NCBI RefSeq assembly: GCF_902499175.1
Contig: NZ_CABVQC010000071.1
Coordinates: 1 to 48,153 of the forward strand
Source: Burkholderia aenigmatica
Lineage (GTDB): Bacteria; Pseudomonadota; Gammaproteobacteria; Burkholderiales; Burkholderiaceae
Length of the DNA: 48,153 nucleotides
Direction: 5' to 3'
The notes beneath the pieces were generated by a model. It was not told where the DNA came from. It saw only the letters and a program-made list of their open reading frames with translations, and ran no database searches. The translations under genes were made by a program, and so were the position numbers. Position 1 is the stretch's first letter, and every line of letters begins with the position of its first letter. Below, in pieces: positions 8,335-15,332 of this stretch.

Positions 8335-9210
8335 ATGCAGGTCGTATCCATCATTTCAACCAAAGGTGGCGTGGGCAAGACCACCACGGCCGCGAACCTG
8401 GGTGGGCTTGCCGCCGACGCGGGGCTGCGCGTGCTGCTGCTCGATCTCGACGTGCAGCCCACCTTGTCGTCCTACTACGAGTTGGGCCACCGCGCGCCTG
8501 GCGGCATCTATGAATTGCTGGCCTTCAACGAGCGCGACCTCGGCCAGCTCGTGTCCCGCACGATCATCGCGGGCCTCGATCTGGTGCTCTCCAACGACCA
8601 CCGGGGCGAGTTGAACACCTTGCTGCTACACGCGCCGGATGGGCGCCTGCGGCTGCGGCACCTGCTGCCGGTCCTGGCTCCCCTCTATGACCTGGTGCTG
8701 ATCGACACCCAGGGCGCGCGCTCGGTGCTGCTGGAGATGGCGGTGCTCGCCTCCGACGTTGCGCTGTCGCCCGTGACCCCGGAAATCCTCGCGGCACGAG
8801 AGCTGCGGCGCGGCACCATGCAGTTGCTCGAAGACATCGCGCCGTATCGGCACCTGGGCATCGAACCACCGCCGCTGCACCTGCTCATCAACCGCGTCCA
8901 CCCGGTGTCGGCGAACGCCCGGCTGATTCAGCAGGCCTTGCGCGACCTGTTCCAGGACCACACCGGCATCTGCGTGCTGGCCACCGACGTGCCGGCCATC
9001 GAAGCCTATCCGCGCGCCGCGACGCGCGGCCTGCCGGTGCATCGGGTCGAGTACCGCCAGCCACCGGGCAGAGTCGCCCCCGCCGCGCTCGACACCATGC
9101 GCGGCCTCGCTGGCGAGCTGTTCCCGCAATGGCAGCACCGATTTGCCACGGTGTCCGGCCGTTCACCAGCCCCTCTTGATACCGGGAGGCCTCATGGCGA
9201 ACGCACATGA
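8335..9210 (+). CDS. parA: ParA-family partition ATPase
   Basis: The 291-residue protein carries the deviant Walker A motif STKGGVGKTTTAANL (residues 8-22), LLLDLDVQP (Walker A') and YDLVLIDTQGARS (Walker B), the signature of ParA/Soj ATPases. With ParB it should segregate or stabilise the excised, circular ICE. The C-terminus (about the last 25 residues) is proline/arginine-rich. Its 3' end overlaps the start of the next gene by 17 bases, so the two are translationally linked. A GGAGAA ribosome site precedes the ATG. Confidence 0.93.
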   Translation: MQVVSIISTKGGVGKTTTAANLGGLAADAGLRVLLLDLDVQPTLSSYYELGHRAPGGIYELLAFNERDLGQLVSRTIIAGLDLVLSNDHRGELNTLLLHAPDGRLRLRHLLPVLAPLYDLVLIDTQGARSVLLEMAVLASDVALSPVTPEILAARELRRGTMQLLEDIAPYRHLGIEPPPLHLLINRVHPVSANARLIQQALRDLFQDHTGICVLATDVPAIEAYPRAATRGLPVHRVEYRQPPGRVAPAALDTMRGLAGELFPQWQHRFATVSGRSPAPLDTGRPHGERT

Positions 9211-9442
9211 ACTGGCCCGAGGCCACAAGCGTCTGCGCGCCCTGATCGAGTTCGCCGTCGGCGAGGGCTGGCACGTCAAGCGCACATCTGGCGGGCACTT
9301 GAAATTCACCAAGGCTGGCTGCGCTGCGATCTACACCAGTTCGACCGCCAGCGACCACCGGGCGGCCCTCAATGCCCGGGCGCAGATCCGCCGCGCCGAG
9401 CGCGAGGCCCGGTCCCCAGCGCAGGGAGGCCGCCATGGCTGA
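9194..9442 (+). CDS. HicA-like small protein between parA and parB
   Basis: The 82-residue protein has a HicA-like double-stranded-RNA-binding fold pattern: a GEGWHVKRTSGGHLKFT core with the conserved Gly-His, then a hydrophobic strand and IYTSSTASDHRA. HicA toxins are mRNA interferases normally paired with a HicB antitoxin, and no HicB gene is adjacent. It overlaps parA by 17 bases and parB by 8, so it is embedded in the partition operon and may act there as an RNA- or DNA-binding component rather than a toxin. I chose ATG 9194 because GGGAGG lies just upstream; the frame extends further upstream inside parA without a ribosome site. Confidence 0.7.
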   Translation: MANAHELARGHKRLRALIEFAVGEGWHVKRTSGGHLKFTKAGCAAIYTSSTASDHRAALNARAQIRRAEREARSPAQGGRHG

Positions 9443-11069
9443 GATGACCTCCCAGCAGATGGCCGGCAAGCTGCTCGCGGCCGGGTTCGAGCGCAGCGGC
9501 CCGTCCACCTCGGCCTTGAGCGATCCGATCGCCGACACGCCCATGGTCGTGACCCTGGACCAGTTGCGCCCCTACGACCACGATCCCAGGAAGAAGCGCA
9601 ACCCGGCCTACGAGGACATCAAGGCGTCCATCCGCGAGCGCGGCTTGGACGCGGCACCGGCCATCACGCGCCGTCCCGGCGAGGATCACTACATCATCCG
9701 CAACGGCGGCAACACACGTTTGGCGATCCTGCGCGAACTGTGGTCGGAGACCAAGGACGAGCGATTCTTCCGCATATCGTGCCTGTTCCGCCCGTGGCCC
9801 AGTCGCGGCGAAGTCGTGATGCTGACCGGCCACCTGGCCGAGAACGAATTGCGCGGGGGCCTGACGTTCATCGAGCGCGCCCTCGGCGTCGAGAAGGCGC
9901 GTGAGTTCTACGAGCAGGAAAGCGGCGCCGCCCTGAGCCAGTCCGAGCTGGCCCGCCGCCTCGCCGCCGATGGCTTCCCTGTCCAGCAGTCGCACATCAG
10001 CCGGATGAACGACGCGGTGCGCTACCTCCTGCCGGCGATCCCGACCGTGCTCTACGGCGGGCTCGGCCGCCACCAAGTCGAACGCCTGTCGGTCATGCGC
10101 AAGGCCTGCATGCTCGCGTGGGAGCGCTACGCCAAGGGCCACACACTGGTACAGGACTTCGACGACTTCTTTCAGGAGGTGCTGTCGCAGTTCGACACGC
10201 AGGCCGACGAGTTCGCCCCCCAGCGCGTGCAGGATGAACTGATCGGCCAGATGTCCGAGTTGCTCGGCATCGACTACGACGTGCTGGCGCTCGACCTCAC
10301 CGAATCCGAAAGCCGCCATCGCGCCCTGGTCAGCGACCCGACCCCGCCATCGGCACCGCCCGCGCTGCCTGAGCCTGGCACCATGGCACGCCCGCCCGCC
10401 GCACCAGCCCCATCGGCCCTGGCGCCGCCGGCCACGCCTGGGTCGCGCGAACGCGAGGGCGGCTCGGGGACAGACGGCTCGCCCGCAGGAAGTCCCGTGG
10501 CGGCTCCTGATGATCTGCTGCAGGGGCACATCGTTTCGCCTGCACCGACGACGGAGCGGCTGCAATCCATTCAGCGGATGATCGCCGACGAGCTGGGCGA
10601 TGCGCTGCCCGATTTCTCGGCCAATGTCTTGCAGTCCATTCCCGTCCAGGCAGGCGGTCTCTACCCGATTTCCGACGTCTGGCACATCGACGCGGGCCTG
10701 GACACGCCCGACCGCCTGCGCATCCACATCGCGCAGTTCGCACGCGAGATCGCGGGCGAGGCAGGACTTGATCAGTGCATCGAGGAACGCGCGGACGGTG
10801 TTGGCTTCGCATGCCATGCCAGCGCGCAGCCCCCATCACCGCAGGGCCGCGCCGTGCTGACATTGCTGGCGAGCCTGGCAGGCCAGAGCTTCACCGATGC
10901 TGATCTGGACGGCGGGCAGCTTGCCGCCGAGCTGCCGGCGCTGCTGCACGGCCAAGGCGATGCGAACCGGCGATTGAGCGACACCGCGCTGGTCAAGCTG
11001 TTCCGATTGCTGCGCCTGGCCCGGCGCCTGCTGGACCTGGAGTTCGGTGCCGCAAGCCCTGGGGCATGA
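9435..11069 (+). CDS. parB: ParB-family partition protein, ICE type
   Basis: From ATG 9435 (AGGGAGG ribosome site) the product has 544 residues. A ParB/Srx N-terminal domain is recognisable: VTLDQLRPYDHDPRKKRN, IKASIRERGLDAAPAI and YIIRNGGNTRLAILREL, the nucleotide-binding core. A helix-turn-helix region follows (SQSELARRLAADGFPVQQSH). A long proline/alanine-rich linker (about residues 297-370) joins a C-terminal domain. This is much longer than chromosomal ParB (about 290 residues) and matches the large ParB-like proteins of PFGI-1-type ICEs. It probably binds a centromere-like site and works with ParA. No parS consensus was seen. Confidence 0.88.
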   Translation: MAEMTSQQMAGKLLAAGFERSGPSTSALSDPIADTPMVVTLDQLRPYDHDPRKKRNPAYEDIKASIRERGLDAAPAITRRPGEDHYIIRNGGNTRLAILRELWSETKDERFFRISCLFRPWPSRGEVVMLTGHLAENELRGGLTFIERALGVEKAREFYEQESGAALSQSELARRLAADGFPVQQSHISRMNDAVRYLLPAIPTVLYGGLGRHQVERLSVMRKACMLAWERYAKGHTLVQDFDDFFQEVLSQFDTQADEFAPQRVQDELIGQMSELLGIDYDVLALDLTESESRHRALVSDPTPPSAPPALPEPGTMARPPAAPAPSALAPPATPGSREREGGSGTDGSPAGSPVAAPDDLLQGHIVSPAPTTERLQSIQRMIADELGDALPDFSANVLQSIPVQAGGLYPISDVWHIDAGLDTPDRLRIHIAQFAREIAGEAGLDQCIEERADGVGFACHASAQPPSPQGRAVLTLLASLAGQSFTDADLDGGQLAAELPALLHGQGDANRRLSDTALVKLFRLLRLARRLLDLEFGAASPGA

Positions 11070-11084
11070 AGGAAGGAGACCAGC

Positions 11085-11645
11085 ATGTCCGCCCCGCACC
11101 CGCTCAATCAGGCCGTCATCGCCCAGGCGCTCTACGACCTGCGCAACGGCCAACTGCGCCGCTGCAAGGCGATGGGCTTCAGCGAGGCCGAGCTGGATGC
11201 GCTCAAGCATCCCGCCATGGTGAGCGTACTGGCCAACGCCAATGTCTCGTGGTGTTCCGTGTCCGTGAACCGCGAGGTGCTCCGGCGTCTGCTCTCGCAG
11301 GCGCAGGACGTGGAGAAGGAAATCGCGACCGTCGATCGCATGTTGCGACTGGGGGCCAGCACGGAGATGGTCAGCCGCTTTTATGGCCTGACCCATCAGG
11401 AAATCGCCCTGCGCCGTGAGGTGCTGGGCCTGCCCAAGCGCAAGGGGCGTCACCCTGTCCTGGACGAGAAGCAGGACGTCGAACTGTGGCGGCGCTGGAA
11501 AGCCATCACCAGCAGCAGGAATGTGGACTTGGAGGACGAGACCTCGATTCTCGACGCGGCCATGGACCTCGCCGAAGGCATGGATTTGCCGCTGTCGGTG
11601 GTCTGGGCCGCGATCAAGTCGTGGGTCGATCAAGGATTGGGTTGA
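11085..11645 (+). CDS. DUF2857 family ICE protein
   Basis: The 186-residue product matches the DUF2857 pattern: HPLNQAVIAQALYDLRNGQL, CKAMGFSEAELDALKHP, then MLRLGASTEMVSRFYGLTHQ. The last segment resembles a helix-turn-helix and is followed by LRREVLGLPKRKGRHPVLD. A role in transcription control or replication is plausible but undetermined. It lies 15 bases after parB with an AAGGAGAC ribosome site and is followed after only three bases by the STY4528-type gene, so these genes form one operon. Confidence 0.82.
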   Translation: MSAPHPLNQAVIAQALYDLRNGQLRRCKAMGFSEAELDALKHPAMVSVLANANVSWCSVSVNREVLRRLLSQAQDVEKEIATVDRMLRLGASTEMVSRFYGLTHQEIALRREVLGLPKRKGRHPVLDEKQDVELWRRWKAITSSRNVDLEDETSILDAAMDLAEGMDLPLSVVWAAIKSWVDQGLG

Positions 11646-11648
11646 GCC

Positions 11649-12911
11649 ATGGCCGTGGACGACACCGCACCACGCCATGGCCCCGTCGCACTCGCTGATC
11701 TGTTCGACGCGGCGCTGAAAGACCTTGCGCCCAGGCCCGGCCCACCCACGCCCACGCGCATGCCTATACCTGCGCCGTCACCTGCGACACCGGCCGCGTC
11801 CGGCGATGCGTTCCTCTTCAGCGGCAACCGACATGAGACCGTACCGCGACGACTGTTCCTCGACCGCCGCCTGACGCCGCTGGAGCGCAACGCCTGGCAG
11901 GTGTTCCGGCTGATGCTCAACGACGATGGCGTGACGGCATTCCCGACGTATGAGCAGCTTCGGCCCTGGCTGGCCTCGATGCCCTGCGCCGGGCAGGCCT
12001 CGCATGAAACCGTGGCCCGAGCACTGACGCTGTTGCGCCTCACCCGATGGTTGAGCCTGGTGCGGCGACGGCGCGACCCCAAGACCGGACGCATCCTAGG
12101 CAACCTCTACGTTCTGCACGATGAACCCCTGACGCCCTTCGAGGCCATGCAGCTCGACGCCGACTACCTGGCGCTGGTCAGCCAGTCCCTCGGCCATTCG
12201 GCCAAGGCCATCCAGATGGTGGGGCTGAACACTCTCCGGGAGATCGCGGAAGACCCGCTGTTGTCCGGCCGCACGCTGCCGTCGCGGCTGCAGGTCCTGG
12301 CCGAACGTCTCGCCAGCCAAGGCATCACGGCCACCGAAAGTTATCCACAGGAGGCCGCGACTCACGAATCCGAAGAAGGGGCATCAAGCCTTCTTCGGAA
12401 TGCCGATGGCCCGTCTTCGGAATCCGAAGCAGGGCCGAAACCCGCGCCAGACGCCTCTCTTCGGAATCCGAAGCAGGCCCGTACAGTACGTAGTAGTTGT
12501 ATTAATGAAGTACGTACTACCGCGCAGGTACAAGCGCAGGCGCGTGCGCTAGGCGACCTGCAATGGCCCAAACGCTTCGCGGAACTGAAGGCGGAACAAC
12601 AGGCAGGCGTCAAGGTGGCATTGCAGCAGGTCGATGCAGCGCTGAGGCAGGCCGTGCTGGACGAATGGGCCACTCGATGCAGCAGCCATGGCATCCGCAA
12701 TCCTGCGGGGTATCTGTTCGGCATCATCCAGCGGGCCATCCATGGCGAGTTCAACGCCTGGGCCAAGAAAGACGCGCCATCGGCACCCGTGCTGCCGAAT
12801 GAGCGGCCACCACCGGCACCACCGCCATCTCAGCCACAGGGCAAGCCTGTGCCGCCGGAAGTCGCCAAGCAGCACATCGAACGGCTGCGCAACCTGCTTG
12901 CCAGCAAGTGA
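11649..12911 (+). CDS. STY4528-type ICE replication protein
   Basis: The 420-residue protein has a winged-helix-like N-terminal domain (residues ~60-165: PRRLFLDRRLTPLERNAWQV, ASHETVARALTLLRLTRWL, GNLYVLHDEPLTPFEAM), a low-complexity linker (~235-300), a helical C-terminal domain (~300-375) with NPAGYLFGIIQRAIHGEFNA, and a proline-rich tail. Proteins of this layout in Salmonella SPI-7-like islands are annotated as pathogenicity-island replication proteins; initiator activity is inferred. The linker is encoded by DNA repeats that change reading frame between copies, so selection there may be for DNA rather than protein sequence. It closes the alpA-parB operon and is followed by a palindrome-rich gap. 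Confidence 0.82.
   Translation: MAVDDTAPRHGPVALADLFDAALKDLAPRPGPPTPTRMPIPAPSPATPAASGDAFLFSGNRHETVPRRLFLDRRLTPLERNAWQVFRLMLNDDGVTAFPTYEQLRPWLASMPCAGQASHETVARALTLLRLTRWLSLVRRRRDPKTGRILGNLYVLHDEPLTPFEAMQLDADYLALVSQSLGHSAKAIQMVGLNTLREIAEDPLLSGRTLPSRLQVLAERLASQGITATESYPQEAATHESEEGASSLLRNADGPSSESEAGPKPAPDASLRNPKQARTVRSSCINEVRTTAQVQAQARALGDLQWPKRFAELKAEQQAGVKVALQQVDAALRQAVLDEWATRCSSHGIRNPAGYLFGIIQRAIHGEFNAWAKKDAPSAPVLPNERPPPAPPPSQPQGKPVPPEVAKQHIERLRNLLASK
12341..12520. repeat. candidate replication origin: DnaA box, repeats and AT patch inside the replication gene
   Basis: TTATCCACA at 12341-12349 is a perfect DnaA-box consensus. CCGAAGAAGG and CCTTCTTCGG (about 12370-12398) form a 10-bp inverted repeat. 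TCTTCGGAATCCGAAGCAGG occurs exactly at 12414-12433 and 12458-12477, 44 bases apart (about four helical turns), each with palindromic core CTTCGGA-A-TCCGAAG. AGTACGTA occurs at 12485-12492 and 12509-12516 around an AT-rich stretch. The two 20-bp copies are translated in different frames (SSESEAG and SLRNPKQA), so the repeat is kept as DNA. Origin function is inference from this layout. Confidence 0.5.
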
Positions 12912-12955
12912 GCGGGCCTGCATGGCGGTGTAGTGGATGCCGGTGGCTTCCAGTA

Positions 12956-12979
12956 GAGCTATCCCCTGGGGATAGTTCC
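12956..12979. promoter_or_regulatory. TATCCCC-T-GGGGATA palindrome, copy 1
   Basis: Perfect 7-bp arms around a central T (12960-12974), plus one more C-G pair; the outer arms (GAGC / GTTC) are imperfect in this copy. It lies 45 bases after the replication gene. Confidence 0.6.
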
Positions 12980-13087
12980 ACTAACGGCTACGACATCGAA
13001 CCGCTGCACGCCAGGCCTCGATCGCCTGCCGCGGGATCGGCCTTGTCCGCGCTGATCCGGGCGTGCAGCGTTCCTTGGCGCTCCATG

Positions 13088-13110
13088 GAGCTATCCCCTG
13101 GGGATAGCTC
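13088..13110. promoter_or_regulatory. TATCCCC-T-GGGGATA palindrome, copy 2
   Basis: A perfect 23-bp palindrome: 11-bp arms (GAGCTATCCCC and its complement) around a central T at 13099. It lies 118 bases upstream of the TIGR03761 gene. Repetition at three sites around one operon points to operators for an element-encoded regulator. Confidence 0.65.
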
Positions 13111-13227
13111 ACGCCGCATGCACCCGCCGCGCCTTGAACCGGGGACTGGCGGGTTTCGGTTTGTTGACTGACTGCCTTCCGCTTCCTGCCGAAGCTGGCC
13201 GCTCTTTTCCAACAACGAGCGGACACC

Positions 13228-14010
13228 ATGGCAACCACCAACGAACCCCTGCAACTGAATCTCGGCTCCTTGCGCAGCGCGATGTCGCTGACGCTGCACA
13301 CGCACCACGCCTCGCGCATCTGGCACGGCCGCGCCGCCGCCGAGGGGCGACCGGGCATCGTCGGCCTGAACGGCTACATCGCCCAGATGAACAAGATGCG
13401 GCGCGGCTCGGAGCAGGACGATCCGTACAGCGATTTCTGGATGCTGCGCATCGAGGACAAGCTCGACCAAACGAAGGCCACGCTGCAATCGCTGCGCGAA
13501 CAGGTGGACCAGGCGCTGGCGAGCGTGCCGCCGGCACTCACCTTGGGCGAAAACCTCAATGTTCAGCCCGTCAAACTGCCGCTGTTCGTCAATGCGCAGC
13601 TCGGCTTTGCCGCCGTGTATCTGCTGGCCGACTACGACGACGTCGCCCGCAAGCTGATCCTCGCGCACCACACCGCGCTCATCGACCGCAGCACCTTGGA
13701 GCGCTGGCTCAACGAAGGCGCCCATGCACTGCGCAGCTTGTTCTCGCTGGCACAGCAATACCGCTACTCGGGCTGCACCCGCGACGACTTCGCCGCGAAG
13801 AATGCCGCAGCACGGGCAGCGCTGGAGAAGTTCGGCGAGCTGCCGCAGGACGTGCTGGAAGGCACGCGCCGCTCGAAGTTCGCGCCGCCCATCGTGCGCC
13901 GTAGCCTGCAGCAGCCCGGTGATGGTCCCGCCCCAGCACCTTCCCCCAGCGACGAGGCCGCAGCCACCGCGGCGCACGAAGCGACGGCCGGCGAGGACGC
14001 GCGGGCATGA
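13228..14010 (+). CDS. TIGR03761 (PFL_4669) family ICE protein
   Basis: The 260-residue protein matches the TIGR03761 integrating conjugative element family: LQLNLGSLRSAMSLTLHTHH near the start, IWHGRAAAEGRPGIVGLNGY, DPYSDFWMLRIEDKL, and the C-terminal YRYSGCTRDDFAAKNAAARA. It is soluble, has no signal peptide, and ends in an Ala/Pro/Glu-rich tail. Function is unknown, but the family always sits beside replication or single-strand DNA genes in such ICEs. Its stop overlaps the next start (ATGA), so the two are translationally coupled. The palindrome at 13088-13110 probably regulates it. Confidence 0.85.
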   Translation: MATTNEPLQLNLGSLRSAMSLTLHTHHASRIWHGRAAAEGRPGIVGLNGYIAQMNKMRRGSEQDDPYSDFWMLRIEDKLDQTKATLQSLREQVDQALASVPPALTLGENLNVQPVKLPLFVNAQLGFAAVYLLADYDDVARKLILAHHTALIDRSTLERWLNEGAHALRSLFSLAQQYRYSGCTRDDFAAKNAAARAALEKFGELPQDVLEGTRRSKFAPPIVRRSLQQPGDGPAPAPSPSDEAAATAAHEATAGEDARA

Positions 14011-14534
14011 TCGACCCGAACCGCGACACCCGCTACTTCCGTCCCCTGCAACAGACAGCCTTCATGAAGCTGGAACACGCAGGCTCTCAAAAAGGCCTTT
14101 TAAAGCCCTTTAAAGGTAAAGGGGACTTGGAGGCCTGGGCCAGCCAGTGCTTCGCCATGCGCGACGAATTGATGGACTTGGCGCAGCGACAGGTGCTGCA
14201 ACAGGCAGTCGGGCATCCCTTCCATCTGCTACCCATCGAACTGGCCCAGCAGACCACTGGCGCAGGCACAGCGTTTCTTCGCTGGCGCAAGCACGACAGG
14301 TCAGCCATGGGCGTGGCCCTGTGGCAGGAGCTGATGGCGAGTACCAGCACGCCGGTCAACCTCCTGGCCGACCTGCACGCCATCGAGCTTCAGCGCATCA
14401 CGCTGAACATGCAGATCAGCCTGTTGCACACCTTGGGCAGGCAGGCCCAGGAGTGCGCCAGCAAGGCCGCCGAGGCGGAAGACGCCTACCTGCGCCGGCT
14501 CAAGTCCACGCCACCCGCCATGCGTGATCGGTGA
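14007..14534 (+). CDS. DUF3158 family ICE protein
   Basis: The 175-residue product fits DUF3158: RYFRPLQQTAFMKLEHAGSQ, LKPFKGKGDLEAWASQCFA, GTAFLRWRKHD and MGVALWQELMAS. Its start codon overlaps the previous stop. The N-terminal part is basic and the C-terminal third is helical, compatible with DNA or protein binding, but activity is undetermined. In ICEclc the corresponding operon next to ssb contains inrR, a regulator of integrase expression; whether this gene is its counterpart I cannot tell. Confidence 0.8.
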   Translation: MIDPNRDTRYFRPLQQTAFMKLEHAGSQKGLLKPFKGKGDLEAWASQCFAMRDELMDLAQRQVLQQAVGHPFHLLPIELAQQTTGAGTAFLRWRKHDRSAMGVALWQELMASTSTPVNLLADLHAIELQRITLNMQISLLHTLGRQAQECASKAAEAEDAYLRRLKSTPPAMRDR

Positions 14535-14607
14535 TCGCGCCAGGCACCCCAGCACGCGCCCGCCGCCGACCAGGTGCGGGTATTTCAACCACCACGGAGA
14601 TTGCAAC

Positions 14608-15060
14608 ATGAGCACGCATTTTTCTGGCGAGGGCAACATCGGTTCGCCCCCCGAGTACCGGGAGTTCCCCAACGGCAACGACGAGCCCAGCCGCCTTCTG
14701 CGCCTGAACGTCTATTTCGACAACCCCATTCCCAAGAAGGATGGCACCTTCGAGGACCGCGGCGGCTTCTGGGCGCCGGTGGAAATCTGGCACCGCGACG
14801 CCGCGCACTGGAAGGAGCTGTACCAGAAAGGCATGCGCGTGCTGGTCGTCGGCCGCATGGAGCGCGAACCCTGGACGGACAACGAGGATCAGCCGCGCGA
14901 GACCTGGCAGATCAACGCACGCAGCGTCGGCATCCTGCCCTTCCGCATCGAGTCCGTGACCCTCAGCCCCAGGCAGCAGGAGACCGCGCAGGACGCGCAG
15001 CCGAAATCCCAAGCCGCCCAGGAACCGACCGCGCCGAAGGAGCCGAAGCGCAGGAAGTGA
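14608..15060 (+). CDS. ssb: single-stranded DNA-binding protein, ICE type
   Basis: From ATG 14608 the product has 150 residues. An OB-fold of SSB type is visible: an N-terminal GNIGSPPEYREF, LLRLNVYFDNP, GGFWAPVEIWHRDAAHW, KGMRVLVVGRMEREPW and TWQINARSVGILPFRIESV. The tail is rich in Gln/Pro/Lys and lacks the acidic DDDIPF tip of chromosomal SSB, which is usual for ICE-borne forms. It should coat the single-stranded transfer intermediate. It lies between the DUF3158 and topoisomerase III genes. The longer frame starting at 14524 lacks a ribosome site. Confidence 0.88.
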   Translation: MSTHFSGEGNIGSPPEYREFPNGNDEPSRLLRLNVYFDNPIPKKDGTFEDRGGFWAPVEIWHRDAAHWKELYQKGMRVLVVGRMEREPWTDNEDQPRETWQINARSVGILPFRIESVTLSPRQQETAQDAQPKSQAAQEPTAPKEPKRRK

Positions 15061-15105
15061 TGCGGCATGGGGCGGCGGCAGTCGTTCGTCGCCCCATGCC
15101 CTTGT

Positions 15106-15127
15106 GAGCTATCCCCGGGGATAGCTC
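15106..15127. promoter_or_regulatory. TATCCCC-GGGGATA palindrome, copy 3
   Basis: A perfect even-length 22-bp palindrome (GAGC arms around TATCCCC-GGGGATA at 15110-15123), 45 bases after ssb and about 205 bases before topB. Flanking bases resemble copy 2 in inverted orientation (GTGAGC... and ...GCTCCAT). Confidence 0.65.
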
Positions 15128-15332
15128 CATCAACGTCCACCGGCTGCCACGCGCTCCCGAAAATCGCGGCTCCCGGCCCGCACATCCCCGGCCGCACGCC
15201 ACTCCCGTCCCCGCCATTCCATCCCGTGAAAGTGGTCGCCACCGCATGCGGCTTGTTTGCTGCTGCCCCTGGTGGTGCTCGGCATCCTCGATTCCAGCAA
15301 CTCGATGAACCACGGGAATCGGATGGACGGAC

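Larger units (their letters stand above)
12912..13227. other. palindrome-rich intergenic region
   Basis: There is no convincing gene. The region holds two TATCCCC/GGGGATA palindromes (listed separately) flanking an 11-bp inverted repeat: CGCTGCACGCC at 13002-13012 and GGCGTGCAGCG at 13060-13070. A further CCCGCC/GGCGGG pair lies near 13123-13155. Together these can fold into a large hairpin or cruciform. The region probably holds the promoter for the following operon, and could serve as a single-strand origin or a transfer-related site. Confidence 0.5.

Noticed and set aside
9369..10817. 482-codon minus-strand frame inside parB
   Set aside because: It is a GC-driven shadow: parB on the plus strand has a ribosome site, ParB motifs and overlapping neighbours; the minus frame has repetitive Arg/Gly composition and no motif.
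12485..12516. AGTACGTA repeats as a stand-alone operator
   Set aside because: They lie inside the replication gene with the other repeats and have no promoter context, so I treat them as part of the possible origin.
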